Assembly: GCA_045629925.1 (NCBI GenBank) | Contig: JAZQSD010000107.1 | Span: 1 to 17,407, forward strand | DNA from: Brotonthovivens sp045629925 | Lineage (GTDB): Bacteria; Bacillota; Clostridia; Lachnospirales; Lachnospiraceae | Direction of reading: 5' to 3' | Length of the DNA: 17,407 bases | Part shown: piece after piece, positions 6,251-13,809 of the stretch | Numbering within the stretch: the first letter of the stretch is position 1 | Layout of the letters: every line of letters begins with the position of its first letter | Notes under the pieces: model-generated | Told to the model about the DNA's origin: nothing | The model's database searches: none | What the model saw: only the letters and a program-made list of their open reading frames with translations | Program-made: the position numbers and the translations under genes

Positions 6251-7372
6251 ATGGTGAATAATGAACGTTATTGCAACCTGGTTGAAAAAATTCACACTAC
6301 CGATATCAGCAAGCAGAAAGTAGTCATGGGTTTTGACGGTTTTGTAGACAATGTTGTTTATGTTGTTGATAAACGTTTAGACGCAGACAACTATGAGCGT
6401 GTAGAGTACCTGAAAGATTACGGCGAGAAGATTGTTCGCGCAGCTGGAAAAAGTATGAATGTGGAGATGGTTCCAATTCAGAAAAAGCTTGGTGGCAACG
6501 GGCCAATCCTTGCAAATTCTCTCTTGTCTTTAGGGTCAAAATTGACATATATCGGAGCTTTAGGAAAAGGCGGAATCAATCCGGTTTTTGCTGGGTTAAA
6601 AAGATGTGATGAGATTTTTTCTGTATCGGATCCAGGCAACACTGATGCCATCGAATTCTTAGATGGAAAGATCATCAGCAGCCAGCTGGAGCCATTAAAG
6701 GATGTAAATTGGGAAAATATCTGCAGCGGAGTTGGTTTGGAAAAATTGATTCAGCTCTTTGAAGAAGCGGACCTGATTGGTTTTGAAAACTGGACACTTC
6801 TTATCCATATGACAGATTTGTGGAAACATTTTCTCAAAGAAGTAATTCCTTGTATGGAGCCGGTCAATAAAAACCAGATTCTTTTTGTGGATCTGGCAGA
6901 TCCAGAGAAACGTAAGCCAGAAGATATTCTGGAAGCCTTTGAATTACTGACAGAGTTTACAAAATATTTCAAATTGGTTCTGGGGTTAAATTATAAAGAA
7001 GCAGTAGAAGTTGCTGAGCTGTATGGAGCCAAAGATGCTGGAGAGTGGAAAGCGCCAGCACTGGCTGAATATATCCGCAAGTTCGTTCCTGTTGCTCAGC
7101 TGGTTGTACATCCTGTTGAAGGTGCATGCGTGGCAAGTGACAATGGAACATTCTGGGTGGACGGCCCTTATTGTGCAAAACCTGTTCTTACAACAGGGGC
7201 TGGCGATAACTTTAATGCGGGCTATGTGTTCGGATTACTGCTTGGATGTGATGAAGAAGAATCACTGCTTTTGGGTACCGGAAACTCTGGGTTCTATGTT
7301 CGCAATGCAAGAAGTGCAAGTGCAGAAGAACTGGCAGAGTTCCTGACAAAATGGAGCCAGGGCAATATTTAG
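6251..7372 (+). CDS. PfkB-family carbohydrate kinase
   Basis: A 373-residue cytosolic ATP-dependent sugar kinase of the ribokinase/PfkB family. It shows the N-terminal substrate motif GFDGFVDN (about 27-34), the GGNGPILANSLLSLGSKLTYIGALG segment (family signature 1 region) and the anion-hole/catalytic block LTTGAGDNFNAGYVFG with catalytic D319. It is longer than most (about 300-330), with a central stretch (about 130-230) including MTDLWKHFLKEVIP that I do not recognise. Start ATG 6251 follows the previous stop by 15 nt with a modest ribosome site (AAAAGGCGG). Codon use is visibly less biased than in the genes on both sides (more CTG, GCG, TTG), suggesting lower expression or separate history. 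It probably phosphorylates the intermediate later split by the DeoC-like aldolase. Confidence 0.87.
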   Translation: MVNNERYCNLVEKIHTTDISKQKVVMGFDGFVDNVVYVVDKRLDADNYERVEYLKDYGEKIVRAAGKSMNVEMVPIQKKLGGNGPILANSLLSLGSKLTYIGALGKGGINPVFAGLKRCDEIFSVSDPGNTDAIEFLDGKIISSQLEPLKDVNWENICSGVGLEKLIQLFEEADLIGFENWTLLIHMTDLWKHFLKEVIPCMEPVNKNQILFVDLADPEKRKPEDILEAFELLTEFTKYFKLVLGLNYKEAVEVAELYGAKDAGEWKAPALAEYIRKFVPVAQLVVHPVEGACVASDNGTFWVDGPYCAKPVLTTGAGDNFNAGYVFGLLLGCDEEESLLLGTGNSGFYVRNARSASAEELAEFLTKWSQGNI

Positions 7373-7385
7373 AAGGAGTAAGACT

Positions 7386-8537
7386 ATGGAAAAGACAAAA
7401 GTAGGTGTTGTGGGTCTTGGATTTATCGGGCCAGCACATATTGAAGCCATCAGAAGACTTGGAGTGGCAGATGTTGTAGCTGTTGCAGATGTTGCAGGCG
7501 CACAGGAAAAAGCAGAAACTTTAGGCGTAGAGCACGCTTTTAGTGACTGGAAAGAAATGATCGACAGCGGATTGGTAGAGGTTATCCACATTTGTGCACC
7601 AAACCATATCCATTATGATATTGCAAAATATGCATTAGAAAAAGGACTGCATGTTCTTTGCGACAAACCTTTAGCATTAACAGTTGAACAGGCAAAAGAT
7701 CTTGTTGAAGTGGCTAAAACAGCAAAAGGTGTAAACGGACTTCACTTCAATGTAAGATACTATCCACTGATCCATCATGTAAAAGAAATGATCGAAAGAG
7801 GAGATCTTGGAGAAATCTTTGCAGTAAACGGAAGTTATTTACAGGATTGGCTGCAGCTTGAAACAGATTACAGCTGGAGACTGGAACCAGAATTTTCAGG
7901 AGAATCCAGAGCGGTTGCTGATATTGGTTCTCACTGGTGCGATGCAGTTGAATACATGACAGGCATGAAGATTGAAAAAGTTTGTGCGGATTTTGCTACA
8001 TTCCATGAAACAAGAAAGAAACCATTAAAACCAGTTGCTTCTTATGCAGGAATGATGCTGAAGCCAGAGGATTATCAGGATGTTCCAATCAATACAGAAG
8101 ATTATGCATCTGTTCTCTTTAAAATGGGCGGAAAAGTTCATGGTAACTTTACTGTAAACCAGGCGTACGCTGGAAGAAAGAACCGTATCTACTTTGAAAT
8201 CTGCGGAACAAAAGGTTCTATCGCATATGATACAGAACGTCCAAACGAAATGTGGATCGGCAGACGTGAATCCAACAACGAAGTGATCTTAAAAGATCCA
8301 TCTCGTGTATATCCAGGAGCGCAGGCTGTAATTGGATTCCCAGGCGGACATTGTGAAGGCTTCCCAGATACATCTAAGTATCTGTTTAAAGAATTTTACA
8401 CATATATCCGTGAAGGCGGCAAGGAGAAGGGGCTTCCTGTAACATTCCCTACATTTGAAGATGGTTTAAGAGAACTTGTAATCTGTGAAACTATCGTTGC
8501 ATCTGCAAAAGCAGAAGCTTGGAAAGAAGTTAAATAA
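7386..8537 (+). CDS. Gfo/Idh/MocA-family oxidoreductase (canonical Lys)
   Basis: A 383-residue NAD(P)-dependent sugar or cyclitol dehydrogenase. The N-terminal Rossmann fold has VGVVGLGFIGPAH (5-17); the family EKP motif appears as C-D-K-P (92-95), keeping the catalytic lysine K94; the substrate domain has the D-x-G-x-H-x-x-D motif as DIGSHWCDAVEY (D179, H183). Such enzymes oxidise a ring hydroxyl (C2, C3 or inositol positions) or reduce the ketone. Ribosome site AGAAGGAG with ATG 7386, 13 nt after the kinase. The second family member at 15835 is only distantly similar, so the two probably do different redox steps. Strong codon bias. Confidence 0.9.
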   Translation: MEKTKVGVVGLGFIGPAHIEAIRRLGVADVVAVADVAGAQEKAETLGVEHAFSDWKEMIDSGLVEVIHICAPNHIHYDIAKYALEKGLHVLCDKPLALTVEQAKDLVEVAKTAKGVNGLHFNVRYYPLIHHVKEMIERGDLGEIFAVNGSYLQDWLQLETDYSWRLEPEFSGESRAVADIGSHWCDAVEYMTGMKIEKVCADFATFHETRKKPLKPVASYAGMMLKPEDYQDVPINTEDYASVLFKMGGKVHGNFTVNQAYAGRKNRIYFEICGTKGSIAYDTERPNEMWIGRRESNNEVILKDPSRVYPGAQAVIGFPGGHCEGFPDTSKYLFKEFYTYIREGGKEKGLPVTFPTFEDGLRELVICETIVASAKAEAWKEVK

Positions 8538-8577
8538 TTTGCAATAACTATAACAACACGAAAGGGTGGAAACAAAA

Positions 8578-10701
8578 ATGGCATTTGATAATATTTTTCA
8601 GCCAATTATGATTGGCAAAATGAAAGTACCTAACAGAGTAGTACATGTACCAACAGACATCAGTACAGGTGATCCAGACGGTGGTGTTAATGAAAGAGTA
8701 ATCGCATACCACGAAGAAATCGCTAAAGGTGGTTGCGGTCTTATCATCGTTGGTGCTACAACACCAAACGCAGCAACAGGTCGTCCAACAGTTACATGTT
8801 TAAGTGCAGACGCTGACTACATGATCCCAGGTCTTCACAGATTGGCAGCTGCAATGCAGGCACAGGGCGCTAAATGTGCAGTTCAGATTCAGCATCCAGG
8901 CCGTCAGGCAGCATATCCACGTCATGGCCAGATCTCTTGTTCTGATATGATCTCTGACCTTCCTGGTTCTGCAGGACACGAAGTTGTTTACGCTGGTGAC
9001 AAACGTCACGGCAAGATCGCTCGTGCGATGACAGTAGAAGAAATCTACGAATTAATCGAAGAATTCACAGAAGCAGCTTGGCGAGTAAAAGAAGCAGGTT
9101 TTGACGCAGTAGAACTTCACGCAGCTCACGGTTACATGATCGCTCAGTTCATGTCTCCAGCTACAAATACACGTAATGACCGTTTCGGTGGCAAGTTTGA
9201 TAACCGTATGAGATTCCCACTGGAAATCATTGCAGGTATCAAACGTAAATGTGGTGAAGACTTCCCTATCTTAGTTCGTTACTGTGCAGATGAATGTAAA
9301 GAAGACGGAAGAAGATTAGAAGAATCTATCAAGATTGCAAAAACATTTGAAGCAGCAGGTGTTGCAGCATTAGATATTTCTGCTGGTATTTTCGATAACT
9401 CTGAATCCGTAATGGACCCAATGTACTATCAGGAAGGCTGGTGTACATATGCTGCAGAAGCAATCAAAAATGCAGTAAACATTCCAGTTATCACAAGCCA
9501 CACATTAAGAAGTCCAGAATACTGTGATAAGATCATCGCAGAAGGCAAAGTAGATATGGTTGGTTTCTCCAGACAGCTTCTTGCTGATCCATATTGGGCA
9601 AACAAAGCAAAAGCAGGCAAAGTAGAAGAAATCAGAAAATGTATCAGCTGCTTGCAGGGATGCTGGTCTGAATCTCTCCATGTAAAACAGGAAATGCGTT
9701 GTGCTGTTAACCCAGCAATTGGCGATACAAGATTCCTTCATATGGAAAAAGTTGACAATCCACTTAAAGTTGCTATCGTTGGTGGCGGTATCGCTGGTAT
9801 GGAAGCTGCTCGTATCGCAACACTTCGTGGCCATGACTGTACAATCTTCGAAAAAGAAGGCGAACTTGGTGGCGCAATCCGTGCTTGCTGTGTAGTTCCA
9901 CCTAAAGCACAGAAAACAAGATGGTACATCGACTGGTTAAGACAGCAGATGGAAAAATTAGAAATCAAAGTTAACCTTTACACAGAAGTTAGCATTGATA
10001 CATTAAGAGAATATGATATCGTTCTTTGCGGTACTGGTGCAGAAACAGTTATTCCTGACGTTCCAGGCGCAGAAAAAGGTATCAAGTACGAAGACGTTTT
10101 AGTATGTCAGGCTAAAGGTTGTAAATACTGGCCAGCACAGGGCAAACCAGCTCCAGCTCCAGTTGGTGATAACGTTGTTATCATTGGTAACCACTATGGC
10201 GCAATCGATACAGCTGAAACAATCGCATTAAGAGGCAAAAAAGTTACATTAGTAACAGAAGCTTTTGAATGGGCAGACAAAACAGAACGCGTTCACCGCG
10301 AAGTATTATTAAAACGTTTCGCAGGCGGCAACGGTGCTGGTCTTGAAACAGCAGATCCTAACCCAATCAAGATCCCTGTAACAATGCTTACAAGCACAAC
10401 ATTACTGGAAGTAAAAGACGGTGCAGTAGTTGTTATGGACAACAAGTTCAACAAATACGAAATCCCATGCGATACAGTAATCTACGGCGAAACAAAACCT
10501 AATACAAAATTATATGACAGCCTTGTTGCTGCAGGTCTCCTTGTTGGCAATATCGGTGATTCCAGAATGGTTCGTAACATCAGAGGCGCTATGCTTGATG
10601 GTGCAAATGCTGGTATCATGATCGATGACAAGTGCTTCATGAATGCAAATGGAGTTCTTACAACAGGATATCCAATGGACGTAGAACGTCAGATGAAATA
10701 A
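8578..10701 (+). CDS. OYE/FMN-4Fe4S-FAD reductase of the 2,4-dienoyl-CoA reductase/enoate reductase type
   Basis: A 707-residue three-part flavoprotein. Residues about 1-335 form an Old-Yellow-Enzyme FMN barrel (VPNRVVHVPT; QIQHPGRQA; HAAHGYMIAQFMSP at 181-194; RNDRFGG). C355, C358, C362 and C375 (CISCLQGC, then MRCAVNP) should bind a 4Fe-4S cluster. A first dinucleotide fold starts at GGGIAG (402-407, FAD) and a second near GNHYGAID (537-544, NADH). This layout is that of FadH, enoate reductases and the bile-acid protein BaiCD/BaiH, which reduce activated C=C bonds. Start ATG 8578 sits 8 nt after AAAGGGTGG; GTG 8566 would lie inside that site. In a sugar operon it suggests reduction of an enone made from a keto sugar, or of a plant aglycone. 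Very strong codon bias implies abundant protein. Confidence 0.9.
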   Translation: MAFDNIFQPIMIGKMKVPNRVVHVPTDISTGDPDGGVNERVIAYHEEIAKGGCGLIIVGATTPNAATGRPTVTCLSADADYMIPGLHRLAAAMQAQGAKCAVQIQHPGRQAAYPRHGQISCSDMISDLPGSAGHEVVYAGDKRHGKIARAMTVEEIYELIEEFTEAAWRVKEAGFDAVELHAAHGYMIAQFMSPATNTRNDRFGGKFDNRMRFPLEIIAGIKRKCGEDFPILVRYCADECKEDGRRLEESIKIAKTFEAAGVAALDISAGIFDNSESVMDPMYYQEGWCTYAAEAIKNAVNIPVITSHTLRSPEYCDKIIAEGKVDMVGFSRQLLADPYWANKAKAGKVEEIRKCISCLQGCWSESLHVKQEMRCAVNPAIGDTRFLHMEKVDNPLKVAIVGGGIAGMEAARIATLRGHDCTIFEKEGELGGAIRACCVVPPKAQKTRWYIDWLRQQMEKLEIKVNLYTEVSIDTLREYDIVLCGTGAETVIPDVPGAEKGIKYEDVLVCQAKGCKYWPAQGKPAPAPVGDNVVIIGNHYGAIDTAETIALRGKKVTLVTEAFEWADKTERVHREVLLKRFAGGNGAGLETADPNPIKIPVTMLTSTTLLEVKDGAVVVMDNKFNKYEIPCDTVIYGETKPNTKLYDSLVAAGLLVGNIGDSRMVRNIRGAMLDGANAGIMIDDKCFMNANGVLTTGYPMDVERQMK

Positions 10702-10723
10702 AAAATAAACAATAAAACAAATG

Positions 10724-10758
10724 CCGGGCGTAGCAAATTTGCTGCGTCCGGTTATTTT
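10724..10758 (+). terminator. Terminator-like hairpin after the flavoprotein gene
   Basis: CCGGGCGTAGCA (10724-10735) pairs with TGCTGCGTCCGG (10740-10751) over 12 bp with two G-U wobbles and a 4-nt loop, followed by TTATTTTAT. It should end most transcripts from the deoR promoter, leaving the transporter genes to their own promoter. Confidence 0.8.
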
Positions 10759-11017
10759 ATAGCAAAGATTGCACAAAAAAACGAAGAAAAATCATGAGTG
10801 AAAATACAAAATAACCAACATGTAATTAAAAACTTTGCATATAAAAGCACTTTGTGCACAAAAAAATGCACAAATTCGAACAAAAAGGCAAGAAATTGAC
10901 ATAAAGAAAACAAGTATTTTATATTTAAATAATGCACGATATGTTAAAATAGAGTCACGTCAAAATCATATTAAATGACGCATGTAATGTACATGGAAAA
11001 GGAAAGGAGAAGAAAAA
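10759..11017 (+). promoter_or_regulatory. AT-rich regulatory gap upstream of the ABC transporter
   Basis: No gene is seen. Elements by position: GCACAAAAAAA at 10770 and again at 10856; a perfect palindrome TTTGTGCACAAA (10851-10862) followed by ATGCACAAA; the TCGAAC element (10876-10881, within TTCGAACAAAA) shared with the deoR region; promoter candidates (separate entry); a CGTCA/TGACG inverted repeat (10958-10980); CATGTA-3 nt-TACATG (10981-10995); and the ribosome site GGAAAGGAG just before ATG 11018. This arrangement points to control by the DeoR-type protein and perhaps by a second factor at the TGCAC palindrome. Confidence 0.5.
10896..10950 (+). promoter_or_regulatory. Promoter candidates for the ABC transporter operon
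   Basis: Option one: TTGACA (10896-10901), 18-nt spacer, TATATT (10920-10925). Option two: an extended -10, TGtTAAAAT (10942-10950), without a good -35. The TCGAAC element ends 14 nt before the TTGACA, close to its position relative to the -35 of the regulator promoter. Confidence 0.5.
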
Positions 11018-12181
11018 ATGAAAATTAGAAAAGTATTAGCCGGTATTCTTGTATGTGCATTGGCAATTGGCTGTTTCGCTGGTTGTGGCGAAAAAGCTCC
11101 AGCAGAAGCTCCAGCAGGTTCCTCTGCAGCTCCAGAATCTTCTGCAGCTCCAGAAGCTTCATCTGCAGCAACTGAAGAAGGTGCTCTTCAGTACATCGAC
11201 CTTACAGGTCAGGACATCGTAGTAGGTGTTTCCACAGGTTCTTCAGGTACATCTTGGAGAGATCAGGGTATCAACAACCTTACAGCAGCTCTCGATGAAT
11301 ATGTAGCAGCAGGCGTTGTTAAAGATTACAAAATCGTTCACAACACAACAAACGGTGATGCTAACGAACAGGCTACAATCATCCGTAACTTTATCGATGA
11401 TCCAGCAGTTAACTTAATCCTTGTTAACCCTAACGATGCAACAGCTCTTAACGAAGCTATGGAAGATGCTCTTGCAGCAGGCAAATTAGCAGTTGCATTT
11501 GACGCTACAGTAACAGCTAAAGGCGTATTAAACGTAACACTTGACCACTATGCATATGCTTATGGTCCAACAAAAGAACTTCTTGACTTAGTAGGCGGCG
11601 AAGGCAAAGCTATCGAAATCTCTGGTCTTGATGGACATCCAGCTGACGTTGTACGTATCGGCGCTACAGACGATGCTCTTGCAGAATATGCAAACGTAGA
11701 ACTTCTTGCAAATCAGCCAGGTGGTTGGGACAACACAACAGCTAAAACACTTATGGCTTCCTTCTTAGCATCTGGTATGACACCAGACGTTGTTATCTCT
11801 CAGGACTCTGAATGTTATGGTATCCTTCAGGCTTGTTTAGATGCTGATTACCTTCCAAAAGCAATGAACGGTGACTCTACAAAAGCTTTCTTTACAGCAT
11901 GGAAAGAAATCGTAGATTCTGGTAAAGAATTTGACTGTGTAGTTGCTCCAAACCCTCCAGGAATCTCTGTAACAGCTCTTCGTTTAGCTCTTGGCGTTGC
12001 TCAGGGCAAGACATTCGCTGATGGCGTACTTCAGGATGGCAATGTTTACTACTACAAAGTAGCTACAACATACAAAAATTCTAACTTCGAAGAAGGCTGG
12101 GCAAAAGTTCAGAACCTTAGCGATGAAGAATGCTTAGATGAATGGTTATCTCAGGAAGCAGCTGATGCTTGCTTCAAATAA
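11018..12181 (+). CDS. Sugar ABC transporter substrate-binding lipoprotein (ribose/Periplasmic_BP-4 type)
   Basis: A 387-residue surface lipoprotein. Residues 1-22 form a lipoprotein signal peptide (KIRKVLAGILVCALAIGCFAG) with lipobox F-A-G-C and acylated C23, followed by an Ala/Ser/Pro/Glu linker (about 25-55) typical of Gram-positive anchors. The mature part (from IVVGVSTGSSGTSWRDQGINN) is a type-I binding protein: FIDDPAVNLILVNPNDATALN is the usual end of the first lobe, and EISGLDGHPADVVRIGATDDAL starts the next. It delivers ligand to the two permeases downstream. The ligand class (pentose, hexose, cyclitol, glycoside) is not readable. Its codon use is the most biased in the window, with a stable hairpin after it, both consistent with the usual excess of binding protein over membrane parts. 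Confidence 0.93.
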   Translation: MKIRKVLAGILVCALAIGCFAGCGEKAPAEAPAGSSAAPESSAAPEASSAATEEGALQYIDLTGQDIVVGVSTGSSGTSWRDQGINNLTAALDEYVAAGVVKDYKIVHNTTNGDANEQATIIRNFIDDPAVNLILVNPNDATALNEAMEDALAAGKLAVAFDATVTAKGVLNVTLDHYAYAYGPTKELLDLVGGEGKAIEISGLDGHPADVVRIGATDDALAEYANVELLANQPGGWDNTTAKTLMASFLASGMTPDVVISQDSECYGILQACLDADYLPKAMNGDSTKAFFTAWKEIVDSGKEFDCVVAPNPPGISVTALRLALGVAQGKTFADGVLQDGNVYYYKVATTYKNSNFEEGWAKVQNLSDEECLDEWLSQEAADACFK

Positions 12182-12233
12182 TAAACAGCAAGTTTGTTAT
12201 TAACAGAAACTAGTATTACATAAACAATGAATG

Positions 12234-12257
12234 GGAATGGGCTGTAAAGCCCATTCC
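12234..12257 (+). other. Stable intercistronic hairpin after the binding-protein gene
   Basis: GGAATGGGCT (12234-12243) and AGCCCATTCC (12248-12257) form a perfect 10-bp stem closed by GTAA, a GNRA-type tetraloop. No T-run follows (TAATTTCC), and the ATPase gene starts 27 nt later. It probably protects the upstream mRNA from 3' decay or partly attenuates transcription, raising binding protein over transporter subunits. Confidence 0.75.
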
Positions 12258-12284
12258 TAATTTCCGGATTTGGAAGGTAGAGAT

Positions 12285-13808
12285 ATGTCAGTAATTTTTG
12301 AAGCAAAAAATATTGTGAAAAAATTCAATGGTGTTCCAGCTTTAAAAGACGGTAATCTTGTGTGCAGAGAAGGTAAGATCACAGGTCTGTTAGGTGCTAA
12401 CGGTTCTGGTAAGAGTACTATCAACAAATGTATTACAGGTGTATATCGTAAAAATGGCGGCACTATGACTTATATGGGTGAAGAAGTTGACTTCAAGAAC
12501 CCAATGGAAGCCAAACGTGCAGGTATTTCAATGGCTTTCCAGAACCTTTCTCTGTTGCCTGATTTAACTGTATGGCAGAATGTAGTTATGGGCTTTGAGA
12601 CAAAGAAAGGCTGTTTCCTTGATGATAAGGAAGCAAAACGTATTACAAAAGAGATTCTTGACGAGTTTATGCCAGGATTCGACTATAATAGAAAAGTTTC
12701 AGAACTTTCACCAGCGGAAATGCAGATTGTTGAGATTACAAAAGCGATTTCCCAGAAGCCAAAGATGCTTATTCTGGACGAACCAACAGCTGCTTTAGAG
12801 CAGTCTCAGGTTAAGGCACTGTTTTCCTATATGAAAGTTCTTGCAGAACGTGGGGTAGGTATGGTTTTCACTTCTCATCGTATGTGGGAAGTTATGGAAA
12901 TGTGTGATGATGTCATCATTTTCAAAGATGGTGAAGTTGCCGGAAGGCTTGATTTTGAAAAAGACGAAAAGGATTCCGATTACATTATTAAATGTATCAC
13001 CGGAGATGAAAATAAAAAAGTATCTGAAAAACGTGAGTATAAAGCTCTGCCAGATGAAAATGTTCTGGAAGTGAAAGGGCTTCGTTACGGAAATAAGATT
13101 AAAAATGTCAGCTTCAACATTCGTAAGGGCGAAGTGCTTGGTATCGGTGGCCTTTCTGGTCAGGGACAGGAAGAACTGTTGCTGGCAATAGCAGGTAATT
13201 ATAATGATATTAAGTGCGAGAGCGCTACACTAAACGGAAAACCAGCTCGTATTAAGTTGCCAAACACAGCTATTGAGCAGGGAATTCTTCTAGTTCCTGG
13301 TGATCGTCAGCTGGAAGGTCTTCTTATGGATAAGTCTATTTATGAGAATACAATTCTTCCAAAGGCTGCTTTAAAACGCGAACCATTCTTTATTCCAGAA
13401 AAACGTTATAAAAAAGAATGTGTAGATGCGCAGACATTACTTTCTACAAAGTACAACGAAATGACAGACCTTGTATCTGGTCTTTCCGGTGGTAATGCAC
13501 AGAAAGTTGTAGTAAGTAAATGGCTTAGTGTAGATATGAAATTATTGATTCTTTCTGACCCATGTAAAGGTGTAGACGTTGGTGCTAAGAAAGATCTTTA
13601 TACATTCGTACAGAAGTTAGCGGATGAACAGGGTATAGCAGTTCTTCTTTATGCATCTGATAACGAAGAGCTTATCGAAAACTGTGATAGAGTTCTTGTT
13701 ATGTACGAAGGTAAGTTTGTTGGTGAACTGAAAGAAGAAGAAATCACTGACGTAGCATTGGTTGAATTGACAATGCGTGGTGGTCAGACAGAAGAGGAGG
13801 GCGCTTGA
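12285..13808 (+). CDS. Sugar ABC transporter double ATPase (RbsA/MglA type)
   Basis: A 507-residue cytoplasmic protein with two fused nucleotide-binding domains that power the importer. NBD1: Walker A GANGSGKST (37-45), Q-loop AFQNLSLLPDLTV, signature LSPAEMQ (141-147), Walker B LILDEPT (162-168), H-loop H198. NBD2: degenerate Walker A region GIGGLSGQGQEEL (286-298), as usual in RbsA-like proteins, a good signature LSGGNAQ (400-406), but Walker B reads LILSDPCKGVD (421-431) where DEPTRGVD is expected. Start ATG 12285 has GGAAGGTAG upstream; a TTG at 12270 in frame would overlap it. The stop is 1 nt before the permease ATG. Codon use is less biased than in the binding-protein gene. Confidence 0.93.
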   Translation: MSVIFEAKNIVKKFNGVPALKDGNLVCREGKITGLLGANGSGKSTINKCITGVYRKNGGTMTYMGEEVDFKNPMEAKRAGISMAFQNLSLLPDLTVWQNVVMGFETKKGCFLDDKEAKRITKEILDEFMPGFDYNRKVSELSPAEMQIVEITKAISQKPKMLILDEPTAALEQSQVKALFSYMKVLAERGVGMVFTSHRMWEVMEMCDDVIIFKDGEVAGRLDFEKDEKDSDYIIKCITGDENKKVSEKREYKALPDENVLEVKGLRYGNKIKNVSFNIRKGEVLGIGGLSGQGQEELLLAIAGNYNDIKCESATLNGKPARIKLPNTAIEQGILLVPGDRQLEGLLMDKSIYENTILPKAALKREPFFIPEKRYKKECVDAQTLLSTKYNEMTDLVSGLSGGNAQKVVVSKWLSVDMKLLILSDPCKGVDVGAKKDLYTFVQKLADEQGIAVLLYASDNEELIENCDRVLVMYEGKFVGELKEEEITDVALVELTMRGGQTEEEGA

Positions 13809-13809
13809 T

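Noticed and set aside
3708..8537. Standard myo-inositol (iol) operon
   Set aside because: Kinase, barrel and dehydrogenase folds are similar, but IolD, IolB and IolA are absent and the aldolase is DeoC-like rather than IolJ; the window might miss genes, but the set present does not make the known pathway.
10759..11017. Riboswitch or catabolite (cre) site in the transporter leader
   Set aside because: No recognised aptamer layout, and no clear match to the TGWAANCGNTNWCA cre pattern; only short repeats are visible.
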